Shown here piece after piece: positions 29,523-38,398 of a stretch of 64,000 nucleotides of DNA. The notes under the pieces are model-generated. The model saw only the letters and a program-made list of their open reading frames with translations. It searched no databases and was not told the DNA's origin. Within the stretch, counting starts at the first letter, position 1; the number at the start of each line of letters is the position of its first letter. The position numbers and the translations under genes are program-made. The stretch is taken from contig NZ_JAEMQH010000001.1 in the NCBI RefSeq assembly GCF_016820575.1, positions 124,001-188,000 on the forward strand, read 5' to 3'. Source of the DNA: Marinobacter sediminum. GTDB taxonomy: Bacteria > Pseudomonadota > Gammaproteobacteria > Pseudomonadales > Oleiphilaceae.

Positions 29523-29551
29523 AAAAAAGCCCCCGCTTTGCGGGGGCTCTT
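29523..29551. terminator. Terminator between the secreted-protein gene and cytochrome c5
   Basis: The stem agcccccgc / gcgggggct has a 3-base loop and is flanked by A6 on the left, so it is strongest as a terminator for the minus-strand cytochrome gene. The plus-strand tail (cttcatttct) is weaker. Confidence 0.85.
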
Positions 29552-29571
29552 CATTTCTACCGAACAGCAGC

Positions 29572-29991
29572 TTACTTGCTCTCTGACACCAGATACTCAA
29601 CCGCGTTGGCGATTTCTTCATCCGGGCAGCTGGCACAACCACCTTTTGCCGGCATGGCATTGAAGCCATTGACCGCGTGGCTGATCAGGGTTTCCATGCC
29701 CTTGTCGATGCGAGGGGCCCAGGCTGCGGCATCACCCTTCTTGGGTGCGCCGGCGGCACCGGTGGTGTGACACGCCATGCACACGGCGTCATACACTTCC
29801 GGGCCAGGGCGAGGGCCCGAGCTGGCAGTCTGGGTTGGCGCCGCAGCGGCACCACACTCGTCACCCTGCATGCATACTTCGCCAACCGGCGCGATGCGTG
29901 AACGAATTTCATCTTCAACATTTGCCATCACGGCACCGGCGGTAAGGCCGAAACCAAGCAGCACGACGGCCAGGACTCTCTTCATCTTCAC
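29572..29991 (-). CDS. Cytochrome c5 family protein
   Basis: A 139-residue periplasmic monohaem cytochrome. The signal peptide ends near VMAN. The haem site is CMACH (Cys71, Cys74, His75) and the likely axial Met is in FNAMPAKGG (Met113). A further GGCASC pair is the disulfide typical of c5. An extra Cys pair (Cys40 and Cys46) lies in the linker before the haem domain. c5 cytochromes carry electrons to terminal oxidases or denitrification enzymes. It is followed by a good terminator; two ATGs lie six bases apart at the start. Confidence 0.92.
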   Translation of the reverse strand: MKMKRVLAVVLLGFGLTAGAVMANVEDEIRSRIAPVGEVCMQGDECGAAAAPTQTASSGPRPGPEVYDAVCMACHTTGAAGAPKKGDAAAWAPRIDKGMETLISHAVNGFNAMPAKGGCASCPDEEIANAVEYLVSESK

Positions 29992-30186
29992 AATGCACCT
30001 CGCATTAGAGCGTTATAATCTTTGATGTCCGCATTATAGCGACTGAACCCGGGCAAAAAAACCAAACTGCGGAATCCTTGCCTGAACTCAACCGTTTTCA
30101 TTGCCATTTCGTAAATCAAACAGCGTTTTGCCAGCGTTCCGGCTACCATAGTGACGCTTTTAACTCAGGATTTCAGGAATCGCTCC

Positions 30187-30525
30187 ATGTCCCAGCCCGA
30201 CACCCCTTCACGCCACCCGTTGCGTAAACCTTTACTGATCGCCGAATTCACCGCCCTGGCTATTTTGCTGGCCTCCATGGGCTGGTTCTCAAGCCACACC
30301 GGTGATGGCGGCACACTGGACGCAGCTTGGCTGCTGATACCCGCCATGGCAAGCCTGGGTGTGTTTCTGAGCTTCATTGGACTGATGTACTTGCGCTGGG
30401 TAGCAGCTGCCGATACTGCTAACCGGTTTCGCCACAAGGTCATTTTTTCTTTGCTGGCGGTTACTCTAATCAGTGTTTGGGTATACGGCATCGCCAACAC
30501 CTGGTTCAGTCTCAACGCCAGCTAA
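30187..30525 (+). CDS. Small three-helix membrane protein, unknown function
   Basis: A 112-residue hydrophobic protein with three predicted membrane helices (about residues 15-35, 44-66, 82-103) and a short polar N-terminus. I chose the ATG at 30187, preceded by aggaa. No known motif was recognised. It ends 10 bp before the phospholipase gene and may be co-transcribed with it. Confidence 0.65.
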   Translation: MSQPDTPSRHPLRKPLLIAEFTALAILLASMGWFSSHTGDGGTLDAAWLLIPAMASLGVFLSFIGLMYLRWVAAADTANRFRHKVIFSLLAVTLISVWVYGIANTWFSLNAS

Positions 30526-30535
30526 GGATCCTAAA

Positions 30536-31654
30536 ATGCGTGCACGCATCTCTGCTTTAACGGCTTTTGGTCTGGCCCTGGTTTCTGGCACCGCCAGTGC
30601 CGAGGGTACCGATTCCGGGGACAACAACGCCCAACCTGAGCCGCTCACCGCGGAAGAATGCGCGCTGATCGAGAACGGTGTGCGCCGACTGGCCTGTTAC
30701 GACCGAGTCCTGGACCCGGGCAAGGCACGGCAGAATGCCGAGCCGGAAAAGGTTAAGCAGGTTGAGCAGGAGGCCGATAAGACTCTACCCTCCCGGGAAA
30801 CCGTAGTGAACGATGTGGCTGGGGATGGCGATAGCAATGAAGGTGTGATGACCACCATTGTCGACCGCTACATTGCTGCGGAGAAGGCGGTGTTCTCATT
30901 CTCCGGCAGCTTTGTCGGTTACAAGCCTACCTATATTCTGCCGCTTACCTGGGTGAAAGATCCCAACTCCAGCCCGACCAGTCCGCGCCTGGGCGCCTCG
31001 GATTACGATTACGATCTGGAGCGGGAAGAGGTCAAATACCAGATCAGCTTCAAGGTGCCGCTGCTCACCGGCATGCTCGACGACCGTACCACCATGTGGT
31101 TCGGCTACACCCAGAAGTCGTTCTGGCAGGTGTACAACCGAGACGATTCCGCACCCTTCCGGGAGACCAACTACGAGCCGGAGCTTTTCCTGCGCTATCA
31201 GACCGATTTCAAGATCGGCAAGGGCACCCTGAACGCGGTCACGTTCGGCTTCAATCATCAGTCCAATGGTCAATCAGAACCCCGCTCCCGGAGCTGGAAC
31301 CGGGTTACTGCGTCAGCTGCCTACAGCTACGACCGCTGGCTGTTCATCATCCAGCCCTGGTATCGGATTCCGGACGGTGACGAGGATGACAACGAGGACA
31401 TCCAGCGCTATCTGGGCCACGCCAACTACACGGCGGTTTACAAGCTGAGGGAAGATCGCACGCTTTCACTGAACCTGATGAACAACCTGAGGTCGAATAA
31501 CAAAACGTCGGTGGAGTTTGGGTACAGCTTCCCGATGGGGGATTCCGTGAAGGGCTTTTTCCAGTACTACAACGGGTATGGGGAGAGTCTGATTGACTAC
31601 AACGAGCGCACTGAGCGGTTTGGTATCGGGATTATGCTGAACGACTGGCTCTGA
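30536..31654 (+). CDS. pldA: Outer membrane phospholipase A
   Basis: A 372-residue precursor with a signal peptide ending at ASA. An N-terminal extension contains ENGVRRLACYD, as in other gammaproteobacterial PldA, and a 12-strand beta-barrel follows. The catalytic triad of OMPLA is intact: His and Ser in FNHQSNGQS and Asn in SRSWNR, with the same spacing as E. coli His142/Ser144/Asn156. The chain ends in the barrel-type MLNDWL. OMPLA removes misplaced phospholipids from the outer leaflet and is activated by dimerisation with calcium. The ribosome site aagga lies before the ATG at 30536. Confidence 0.95.
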   Translation: MRARISALTAFGLALVSGTASAEGTDSGDNNAQPEPLTAEECALIENGVRRLACYDRVLDPGKARQNAEPEKVKQVEQEADKTLPSRETVVNDVAGDGDSNEGVMTTIVDRYIAAEKAVFSFSGSFVGYKPTYILPLTWVKDPNSSPTSPRLGASDYDYDLEREEVKYQISFKVPLLTGMLDDRTTMWFGYTQKSFWQVYNRDDSAPFRETNYEPELFLRYQTDFKIGKGTLNAVTFGFNHQSNGQSEPRSRSWNRVTASAAYSYDRWLFIIQPWYRIPDGDEDDNEDIQRYLGHANYTAVYKLREDRTLSLNLMNNLRSNNKTSVEFGYSFPMGDSVKGFFQYYNGYGESLIDYNERTERFGIGIMLNDWL

Positions 31655-31672
31655 TTGTTTGCTTGGGAGTTT

Positions 31673-31780
31673 GGGCAAGCGACCAAGGCCCTCTGAAACC
31701 CGCTCAAGCACATCCATGTGACGCTTGAGCTTCGCCATCCTTGGCTCCGCACAGTTTCAGAGGGCCTTGCCCGCTTGCCC
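31673..31780. repeat. Long structured inverted repeat between pldA and the mutase gene
   Basis: A 108-bp dyad. The outer arms gggcaagcg / cgcttgccc (31673-31681, 31772-31780) and, after 3-base bulges, 15-bp perfect arms aaggccctctgaaac / gtttcagagggcctt (31685-31699, 31754-31768) enclose a smaller hairpin gctcaagc / gcttgagc (31702-31709, 31723-31730). No T tract follows, so a simple intrinsic terminator is unlikely. It may be a REP/BIME-like or MITE-like element, or a structured RNA 3' end. No second copy was noticed in the window. Confidence 0.8.
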
Positions 31781-31836
31781 TGCGAGCCTTTTGCAAAACC
31801 CGCCAAGGCTATTTACCTCGCTTCCGCAAACCAGGT

Positions 31837-33189
31837 TTACTGATTCAGCCGTTCCATTTCCGCCAGCAACTCTTCGGTTTTCGCTTCCATCAGCGGGATA
31901 TCCGCCCGTGATTCCACGTTCAGCCTTACCACCGGTTCGGTGTTCGACATCCGCAGGTTAAAGCGCCAGTGATCAAATTCGATGCTGACACCGTCGACGT
32001 GGCTGACGCTTTTCGCACCGACGCTGTATTTGGCTTCGATGGCGGCGATTACCTTGGCTGGATCGGCGATGGTGCGGTTAATCTCGCCGCTGGCCGGGTA
32101 GGCTTCAATGCGGGCATCGATCAGGGATGACAGGGTCTGACCGGACTGGCACAGGCGCTCGGCAACCAGCAGCCAGGGGATCATGCCGCTGTCGCAGTAG
32201 GCGAAATCCCGGAAGTAGTGGTGCGCACTCATTTCGCCGCCGTACACCGCGTCTTCGTCGCGCATGCGTTGCTTGATGAAGGCGTGGCCAGTTTTGCTTT
32301 CGATGGCTTCGCCACCCGCTGCTGCCACCAGATCCAGGGTGTTCCAGGTCAGGCGTGGGTCGTGGATGACCTTGCCACCGCCGGTCTTGCGCAGGAACTG
32401 GTCGGCCAACAGGCCAACGATGTAATAACCCTCGATAAACCGGCCGTTCTCGTCGAAGAAGAAACAGCGGTCGTAATCGCCATCCCAGGCAATACCCATG
32501 GCCGCGCCCTCAGCGATGACGGCATCCGCCGTCGCAGAACGGTTTTCCGGCAGGATCGGGTTAGGTACACCGTTGGGGAAGTGGCCATCCGGCTGGTGGT
32601 GCACTTTCACGAACTCGAACGGCAGGTGCTGTTCCAGCTCGTCGATCACCAGCCCTGCCCCGCCGTTGCCTGCGTTAACCGCGATGGTCATGGGCTTGAG
32701 GGCGGCTGCATCTACGTAACCCAACAGATGGTCGATGTAGGCACTCATCGCTTCCAGCGGCTCGTGACGACCCAGTGTAGGCGCATCGGTGAACGGCTCA
32801 AGCACGCGATCACGAATGTCGTTCAGGCCATTATCGGAGCTGATGGGGCGGGACTGCGGCCCGACCATTTTCATGCCGTTGTGGTCTTTCGGGTTGTGGC
32901 TGGCGGTAACCATGATGCCACCGTCCATGTCGTAATGGCTGGTGGCGAAATACACCATCTCCGTGCCACACAGGCCAATGTCGAAGACGTCGGCGCCAGC
33001 GGCCATCAGCCCGGAACTCAGGGCTTCGGCGATGTCCGGGCTGGACAAACGGATGTCGTATCCGACGATCACCTTCTTCGCACCGGTGATTTCCACATAG
33101 GCGCGACCAATACGCTCGGCAAGGGCCGGATTCAGTTGGTCCGGCACCCGGCCCCGCAGGTCATAAGCTTTGAAACAAGACAGGTCCAT
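31837..33189 (-). CDS. Phosphomannomutase (CpsG/ManB type)
   Basis: A 450-residue alpha-D-phosphohexomutase. The phosphoserine loop TASHNP (Ser97) is intact, as are the metal loop DGDYDRCFFFDENG and the sugar-binding GGEMSAHHYFRDF; the C-terminal phosphate site is RMSNTEPVVRLNVE. The start MDLSCFKAYDLRGRVP resembles E. coli CpsG/ManB rather than GlmM. The product mannose-1-phosphate (or glucose-1-phosphate) feeds polysaccharide or LPS synthesis. It lies 9 bp downstream of bfr on the same strand, an unusual pairing that is probably accidental. Confidence 0.92.
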   Translation of the reverse strand: MDLSCFKAYDLRGRVPDQLNPALAERIGRAYVEITGAKKVIVGYDIRLSSPDIAEALSSGLMAAGADVFDIGLCGTEMVYFATSHYDMDGGIMVTASHNPKDHNGMKMVGPQSRPISSDNGLNDIRDRVLEPFTDAPTLGRHEPLEAMSAYIDHLLGYVDAAALKPMTIAVNAGNGGAGLVIDELEQHLPFEFVKVHHQPDGHFPNGVPNPILPENRSATADAVIAEGAAMGIAWDGDYDRCFFFDENGRFIEGYYIVGLLADQFLRKTGGGKVIHDPRLTWNTLDLVAAAGGEAIESKTGHAFIKQRMRDEDAVYGGEMSAHHYFRDFAYCDSGMIPWLLVAERLCQSGQTLSSLIDARIEAYPASGEINRTIADPAKVIAAIEAKYSVGAKSVSHVDGVSIEFDHWRFNLRMSNTEPVVRLNVESRADIPLMEAKTEELLAEMERLNQ

Positions 33190-33198
33190 TGTCAGGTT

Positions 33199-33675
33199 TT
33201 ACTCCGCGGCGGATGATTGCAGTTGAACGTAGTTCTGAATGCCCATCTGAGCGATCAGCTCTTGCTGGGTTTCCAGCCAGTCAATGTGCTCTTCTTCGCT
33301 ATCGAGGATGCTACGGAACAGCTGTCGGCTGCCGTAATCCTGCACCTGTTCACAGTAGGCGATGGCCTCTTTCAGGTCCACGTGGGCGGTGTGCTCGATT
33401 TTCAGATCGCAGGCGATCATTTCCTCAACGTTCTCACCGATCAACAGCTTGTTGAGGTCCTGCAGGTTAGGCAGCCCTTCCAGAAACAGGATGCGCTCGA
33501 TCAATTGATCAGCGTGTTTCATCTCGTCGATGGATTCTTCGTATTCCTTGTCGGCCAGTTTGGTGAGGCCCCAGTCCTTGTACATGCGCGAGTGCAGAAA
33601 GTACTGGTTGATGGCAGTAAGCTCGTTGCAAAGCACCTTGTTCAGGTACTGGATGACTTTCTTGTCGCCTTTCAT
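33199..33675 (-). CDS. bfr: Bacterioferritin
   Basis: A 158-residue 24-mer iron-storage protein. Ferroxidase ligands are seen in [30 protein letters not shown] (which also holds the haem-ligand Met52) and [13 protein letters not shown]. It starts [15 protein letters not shown] like E. coli Bfr, with a good site aaggag before the ATG. Bfd, which reduces Bfr to release iron, is encoded just upstream on the same strand. Confidence 0.97.
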   Translation of the reverse strand: MKGDKKVIQYLNKVLCNELTAINQYFLHSRMYKDWGLTKLADKEYEESIDEMKHADQLIERILFLEGLPNLQDLNKLLIGENVEEMIACDLKIEHTAHVDLKEAIAYCEQVQDYGSRQLFRSILDSEEEHIDWLETQQELIAQMGIQNYVQLQSSAAE

Positions 33676-33767
33676 GACCGGGCTCCTTTAAAACGGGTGA
33701 ATATGGTGTTCAAGGATAGCCGGTTATGCGGTAATAAAAAATTGCAGGCGGGAACCAATTGCAACAA

Positions 33768-33788
33768 AGCCGGCCAGGGCGGCCGGCT
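33768..33788 (-). terminator. Weak hairpin after bfd
   Basis: The perfect 8-bp stem agccggcc / ggccggct with a 5-base loop is followed on the minus strand only by tttgttg. It may end bfd transcription partially or act as a processing site before bfr. Confidence 0.35.
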
Positions 33789-33818
33789 CCAGTGAGGGCG
33801 GGTAGTGTCTGGTGATGC

Positions 33819-34025
33819 CTAGGCCGGTTGTGCCAACAGGTTCGCCAACGACAGGTAGTCCGGGGTTGCCGCTTCTCTCAGGATCTCACGCGCGGTCGTG
33901 GCGCAGCGGCCACACTGCGTGCCGACACCCATTTCCTTACCCAGCTGGCGCATGGAAGTAACGCCATTCTCGGCCGCTTCGCGGATTTCTCGGTCGGTGA
34001 CACCGTGACAAAGGCACACGTACAT
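33819..34025 (-). CDS. bfd: Bacterioferritin-associated ferredoxin
   Basis: A 68-residue BFD-fold 2Fe-2S protein. The four cluster ligands are Cys4 and Cys6 (MYVCLCHGVTD) and Cys38 and Cys41 (GTQCGRCA), the typical C-x-C and C-x-x-C pattern. Bfd donates electrons to bacterioferritin haem so that stored iron can leave. An AT-rich Fur-like box lies just upstream of the start, which agrees with iron-starvation control known for bfd in pseudomonads. Confidence 0.96.
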   Translation of the reverse strand: MYVCLCHGVTDREIREAAENGVTSMRQLGKEMGVGTQCGRCATTAREILREAATPDYLSLANLLAQPA

Positions 34026-34055
34026 AGGGCTCTCTCACTGACGACAATAAAGTGA

Positions 34056-34074
34056 GTGATAATTATTGTTATTT
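34056..34074 (-). promoter_or_regulatory. Candidate Fur box upstream of bfd
   Basis: The sequence gataattattgttatttgc (plus strand) matches about 12 of 19 positions of the Fur consensus, including the perfect hexamer GATAAT, in an otherwise GC-rich region. It lies about 30 bp before the bfd ATG. Fur control of bfd is known in pseudomonads; binding here is inference. Confidence 0.5.
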
Positions 34075-34123
34075 GCGTCTAGAATTACAACCCCATTGCG
34101 TTAATTTTGTGCAACCGGACGTT

Positions 34124-35416
34124 TCAGCCACCCACCTCGCGGGTCAGATTGCGGGCACCGTCAGCGGTCACCACCACGTTATCCTCGATGCGAATGCCAC
34201 CGCAGCCCCGCAAATCATCAATCACCTCATGATCGAAGTGTTTCCCAAGCGGCCCGCTCAACAGCGGGTCCAGCAGCGAGGGAATGATGTACAGACCAGG
34301 CTCGATGGTCACCACCATGCCCTCTTCCAGGGTGCGGGTCAGGCGCAGGAAGGGCGCATCGGCCGGGGACGCCTCAAGCTTGCCGGCGACATCGTGCACC
34401 TGGATGCCCAGGAAATGGCCAATGCCGTGGGGAAAGAAGGCGCGGGTAACGCCCTGCTCTACCAAGGCTTCGTCGTCCAGCCCGGATACCAGGCCAGCCG
34501 CGTTCAACAGCGCGGCGAGACCCTGGTGGGTTTTACGGTGGATGGCGGCGTAGTCCACACCGGGCGCCACCATTTCGCACAGGCGATTCTGCAGCTGCTC
34601 CAACCCCTGCACCAGGGCGGCGAATCGCCCCTCACCGGGTGCCGGTGTGGTTCGGGTAATGTCCGAACAGTAGCCCCGAAAGCGCACGCCGGCGTCAATC
34701 AGCAGGCTGCGGGGGCGCTCTGGTGCCTGGGTGTCGTAATACTGGTAATGCAGGGTGCCGGCGTGTTCATTAACTCCGATGATGCTGTGGTATGGCGCCT
34801 CGGCCTCGCGCTGCCCGGTGGCCTGCTGGTAAGCCAGGCTGATGTCGAACTCGCTGCCACCGGCCAGGAATGCGTCACCGGCGGCCCGGTGTCCGCGCAC
34901 GGCAATTTCGTTGGCGCGGGCGAGACAGGCAATTTCGTAAGGTGTCTTGCGCACCCGGGTTTCGTCCAGGGCCGCCAGCAGCAGTGCCGGGTTATGCTCG
35001 CCCGGCACGTCGGCCAGTCCGGCCGGATCACCGATCACCGCCAGCTTGCCCGACTTTTCCATCGACGGCGCGCTCCGGCCTTCACTGAACCGTACCTCCA
35101 CAGCCTTCTGCCAGGGCTCATCCGGCAATTCCAAATTGGCGTGCCAGAAGTCGACCGGCTGGTACAGCCACAGTAACGGGGTCTGGCCCGGGCGAATCAG
35201 CAACCAGCTGTGCTCCTGGCCCGCCAGTCCGGTCCAATGCAGGAACGGGCCGTAGCCCTGGAACTGCCACGACTGATCGTCGCCGTAACGCATGGGGGCG
35301 GCACCGGAGCTGATCAGCAGGCTGTCGTATCCGTGTGTCTTCAGGGCTTGTTCATAGCGCTGCTGCAGGGTCAGGATGTGATCAATCTGAAGGGACAGGA
35401 TCTCGGTCTCAGGCAT
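34124..35416 (-). CDS. pepQ: Xaa-Pro dipeptidase
   Basis: A 430-residue metallo-prolidase of the pita-bread fold. The N-terminal domain resembles E. coli PepQ (FLHWTGLAGQEHSWLL, YQPVDFWHANLELPDEPW). Dinuclear metal ligands are Asp in LLIDAGVRFRGYCSDITR, His in FFPHGIGHFLG, Glu in VTIEPGLYI and Glu in GGIRIEDNVVV. It cleaves dipeptides with C-terminal proline. It overlaps the upstream LysR gene by 8 bp and lies near a peptide ABC transporter, which fits a role in peptide use. Confidence 0.94.
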   Translation of the reverse strand: MPETEILSLQIDHILTLQQRYEQALKTHGYDSLLISSGAAPMRYGDDQSWQFQGYGPFLHWTGLAGQEHSWLLIRPGQTPLLWLYQPVDFWHANLELPDEPWQKAVEVRFSEGRSAPSMEKSGKLAVIGDPAGLADVPGEHNPALLLAALDETRVRKTPYEIACLARANEIAVRGHRAAGDAFLAGGSEFDISLAYQQATGQREAEAPYHSIIGVNEHAGTLHYQYYDTQAPERPRSLLIDAGVRFRGYCSDITRTTPAPGEGRFAALVQGLEQLQNRLCEMVAPGVDYAAIHRKTHQGLAALLNAAGLVSGLDDEALVEQGVTRAFFPHGIGHFLGIQVHDVAGKLEASPADAPFLRLTRTLEEGMVVTIEPGLYIIPSLLDPLLSGPLGKHFDHEVIDDLRGCGGIRIEDNVVVTADGARNLTREVGG

Positions 35417-36323
35417 GTTGGCTTTCCAGAGTTGTCCAAAGGGTTAATAGGTCGTCAGAGCGGGGCTGGCGCAGTCGGATCAAACGGATTTCCAAAGGCA
35501 CATCCCATTGGTCATCGCCGGCCCGTGCCAGACTGCCAAACTGCTCGCTCTTTTCAGTTATGCGCTGGGGTAGCCAGCCCATTCCAAATCCCTGTTTGAC
35601 CAGGGCCTTGATACTGGCGGACTGAGTATTTTCGTTCAGTGGCAGCAGGTTCGCCGAGACTTTACTGCGGCTCAGATGGGCCTCAATCGCTGATTGCAGG
35701 AACCCGCGCGGGTGGTAGGCAATCAACGGAACCGGCTGCTCGGCGGTACCTGGCAGCGGATATCTGGGCTGCCCGGCTTCATCGGCCACACTCACCGGCA
35801 CCAGGAATTCCCGGGCCAGGGTGATGAATTCATAACGTTGCGGATCGAGCCGCTCACCCCAGGGCAGGTCCTGGTGCCAGTAACACAGCACCAGATCACA
35901 TTCGCCATTATCGAGCGCATCCAAAAACTGCTCACCAACCCAGTTGGTGGCTTTCAGGTTCAGTTGCAGGCGCTCGGCAAGCCCCACTTTCTGGGCCCAC
36001 TGCTGATAGAAATGGGAGAACAGGCCCTGGGTAGAGCCAACACTGATGCGGGCCGAGGCTTCGGCTTCCAGATCGTGGATCCGGTCGCGGGTGTCGCGAA
36101 CGTCCCGGGTCACCCGTTCACACAACTCGATAAACGCCTCCCCTGCCGGGGTCAGGGACAACGGCAAGGTCTGGCGATTGATCAGCGTTGCGCCCATGGC
36201 TTCTTCGAGGAGCTTGATGCGTCGGCTAAACGTAGGCTGGCTCACGTGCTGCAACTCGGCAGCACGTGAGAAATGACGCGTTCGGGCCAGCGCCATAAAG
36301 TCTTCTAACCAGCGTATTTCCAT
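35409..36323 (-). CDS. LysR-family regulator (HypT/YjiE-like)
   Basis: A 304-residue LysR regulator. The N-terminal winged HTH is seen as FMALARTRHFSRAAELQHVSQPTFSRRIKLLE (residues about 9-41, shown in part), followed by a linker helix and a substrate-binding domain. The start MEIRWLEDFMALARTRHFSRAA and the VSQPTFSRRI helix are closer to the hypochlorite-responsive HypT group than to metabolic LysR proteins. It lies just upstream of pepQ and in the same direction as the dpp operon beyond it. Its target is unknown. Confidence 0.88.
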   Translation of the reverse strand: MEIRWLEDFMALARTRHFSRAAELQHVSQPTFSRRIKLLEEAMGATLINRQTLPLSLTPAGEAFIELCERVTRDVRDTRDRIHDLEAEASARISVGSTQGLFSHFYQQWAQKVGLAERLQLNLKATNWVGEQFLDALDNGECDLVLCYWHQDLPWGERLDPQRYEFITLAREFLVPVSVADEAGQPRYPLPGTAEQPVPLIAYHPRGFLQSAIEAHLSRSKVSANLLPLNENTQSASIKALVKQGFGMGWLPQRITEKSEQFGSLARAGDDQWDVPLEIRLIRLRQPRSDDLLTLWTTLESQHA

Positions 36324-36383
36324 GGGGTCACCGGGAGGGGCAATAAAATATGACGGGCATCATAGCTTATCCCGGCACCCCCG

Positions 36384-37400
36384 TTACAACCGCCCTTCTT
36401 CCACCGCGTGGCAAGCCACCTGCGCACCTTCATCGGTGGCGATCAGCTGCGGGATCTCCTGCCGGCAACGCTCGTTGGCGTAGGGGCAGCGACCATGGAA
36501 AACACAGCCCGACGGCAAATTCACCGGTGTCGGCACTTCGCCCTGCAGGCGGATGTGGTTGGGCCGGTCATCTTCCAGCTTTGGAATGGCCGACAACAGT
36601 GCCTGGGTGTACGGGTGGCGCGGAGTGCTGAACAGGGTCTTGGTGTCCGCCAGCTCGCACACCCGGCCCAGGTACATGACCGCCACCCGGGTACCAAAAT
36701 GCTCCACCACGGCCAGATCGTGGGTGATGAACAGGTAGGTCAGGTTGCGCTTCTCCTGGGCGTCCATCAGCAGGTTCAGCACCTGGGCCTGAATGGACAC
36801 GTCCAGTGCCGAAATCGGCTCGTCCGCCACGATGAACTCCGGATCTACTGCCAGCGCCCTTGCGATGGCGATACGCTGACGCTGACCGCCGGAGAATTCG
36901 TGGCCGAAGCGGCTGCCCCAGTCCGGGTCAATACCCACGGACTGCATCACCTCACTGACCTTTTCCTTCACCCGGTCGGTATCCCAATCCGGGTGGTGGA
37001 AACGGATCGGCTCTTCCAGGGTTTGCTGGATGGTCATCCGCGGGTTCAGCGAGGCATAGGGATTCTGGAAAATCATCTGCATCTTGCGGCGGTATGGCAG
37101 TACCTCTTTGCCGTCCAGATTGTCGATGCGCTCGCCGTCGTAGTAGATCTCGCCGCCACTGGGCGACAACAAACCCATCACCGTGCGCGCGACCGTGGAC
37201 TTGCCGCAGCCGGACTCGCCGACCACACACAGGGCTTCGCCTTTCTGTACCTGCAGATCCACGCCATTGATGGCGTGCACCGCCTCTTGTTTGCGATGGA
37301 AACGGCCATTCTTGAACGAGATCTGTTCCAGCAGGCTGCCGGACAGGTCAAACCTCTTCTCCAGCCCGCGAATGTCGACCAGTGGGGTTGGTGAGGTCAT
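36384..37400 (-). CDS. dppF: Peptide ABC transporter ATPase subunit F
   Basis: A 338-residue ATPase. Walker A GESGCGKST, signature FSGGQRQRIAIARAL, Walker B FIVADEP, and the C-terminal oligopeptide-transporter extension with the Cys-rich GCVFHGRCPYANERCRQE (iron-sulfur type). It is the last gene of dppABCDF and overlaps dppD by 4 bp. It pairs with DppD to drive import of di- or oligopeptides. Confidence 0.95.
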   Translation of the reverse strand: MTSPTPLVDIRGLEKRFDLSGSLLEQISFKNGRFHRKQEAVHAINGVDLQVQKGEALCVVGESGCGKSTVARTVMGLLSPSGGEIYYDGERIDNLDGKEVLPYRRKMQMIFQNPYASLNPRMTIQQTLEEPIRFHHPDWDTDRVKEKVSEVMQSVGIDPDWGSRFGHEFSGGQRQRIAIARALAVDPEFIVADEPISALDVSIQAQVLNLLMDAQEKRNLTYLFITHDLAVVEHFGTRVAVMYLGRVCELADTKTLFSTPRHPYTQALLSAIPKLEDDRPNHIRLQGEVPTPVNLPSGCVFHGRCPYANERCRQEIPQLIATDEGAQVACHAVEEGRL

Positions 37401-38395
37401 TGTTCCGACTCCTGCATGTGTTTCTCCTGCTCAATAAGATTACTGACTTCGTAACAGGCCACATCCACATTCCCCGACCGCACATACTCGGGCATGGTGC
37501 GCTTGCACTGCTCGGTGGCGAACTTGCAGCGTGGATGGAACGGGCAGCCGGTGGGGACATTTTTCAAGGACGGCATAGAACCCGGAATCTGGAACAGCCG
37601 TTCACCCGGCTGGCCCATCTGCGGCAGTGCGTTGATCAGGCCCTGGGTATACGGGTGCTGGGCATCGTTGATGATTTCCCGGGTTGAGCCCTGCTCGATA
37701 ATCCGGCCCGAATACATCACCAGCATGCGCTGGGTGACCTGAGACACGACACCCAGATCGTGGGTGATCAGCATCAGCGCGACGTTGTCCTGCTCACACA
37801 GCTCCAGCAGCAACGCCATAATTTCCGCCTGAATGGTGACATCCAGTGCGGTGGTCGGCTCGTCGGCGATGATGATTTCCGGGTCCAGCAACAGCGCGAT
37901 AGCAATGATCACCCGCTGGCGCATGCCACCTGACAGCTCGTGCGGGTACTGGTCCAGGCGCTTTTCCGGCGACGGGATCTGCACCTTGTTGAGCTTGCTC
38001 AGGGCAATGGCCCGGGCGTCTTTGGTACTGATGCGCCGATGCGCCTTGATGGCTTCCACCATCTGGGTGCCGATCGACAGCACCGGGTTCAGGGTCATCA
38101 TCGGATCCTGAAAAATCATCGCGATACGGTTGCCGCGAATCTTGCGCAGCTCGCGCTCGCTCATGGCCGCCAGATCCTTGCCCTCGAACAAAATCTGGCC
38201 GCCGGCAATGTAACCGGGCCGGGCGATCAGGTTGAGGATGGAGAACGCGGCCACGGATTTACCGGCACCGGATTCGCCCACCAACCCCAGGCGCTCGCCC
38301 TTATCCAGGCTAAAGCTGATACCACGCAGGGCGGTCAGGTCGCCGCCGCGCACGGCAAAGCGAACATCAAGATCTTTTACTTCCAGAAGTGCCAT
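37397..38395 (-). CDS. dppD: Peptide ABC transporter ATPase subunit D
   Basis: A 332-residue ATPase. Walker A GESGAGKS, signature LSGGMRQRVIIAIAL, Walker B IIIADEPTTALDV, and the C-terminal Cys cluster GCPFHPRCKFATEQCKR of the Opp/Dpp family. It begins 3 bp after dppC and overlaps dppF by 4 bp. Confidence 0.95.
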   Translation of the reverse strand: MALLEVKDLDVRFAVRGGDLTALRGISFSLDKGERLGLVGESGAGKSVAAFSILNLIARPGYIAGGQILFEGKDLAAMSERELRKIRGNRIAMIFQDPMMTLNPVLSIGTQMVEAIKAHRRISTKDARAIALSKLNKVQIPSPEKRLDQYPHELSGGMRQRVIIAIALLLDPEIIIADEPTTALDVTIQAEIMALLLELCEQDNVALMLITHDLGVVSQVTQRMLVMYSGRIIEQGSTREIINDAQHPYTQGLINALPQMGQPGERLFQIPGSMPSLKNVPTGCPFHPRCKFATEQCKRTMPEYVRSGNVDVACYEVSNLIEQEKHMQESEQ

Positions 38396-38398
38396 GAC

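Noticed and set aside
31673-31780. An integron attC site
   Set aside because: The dyad is the right size, but the end core motifs (RYYYAAC / GTTRRRY) are absent and no integrase or cassette array is present.
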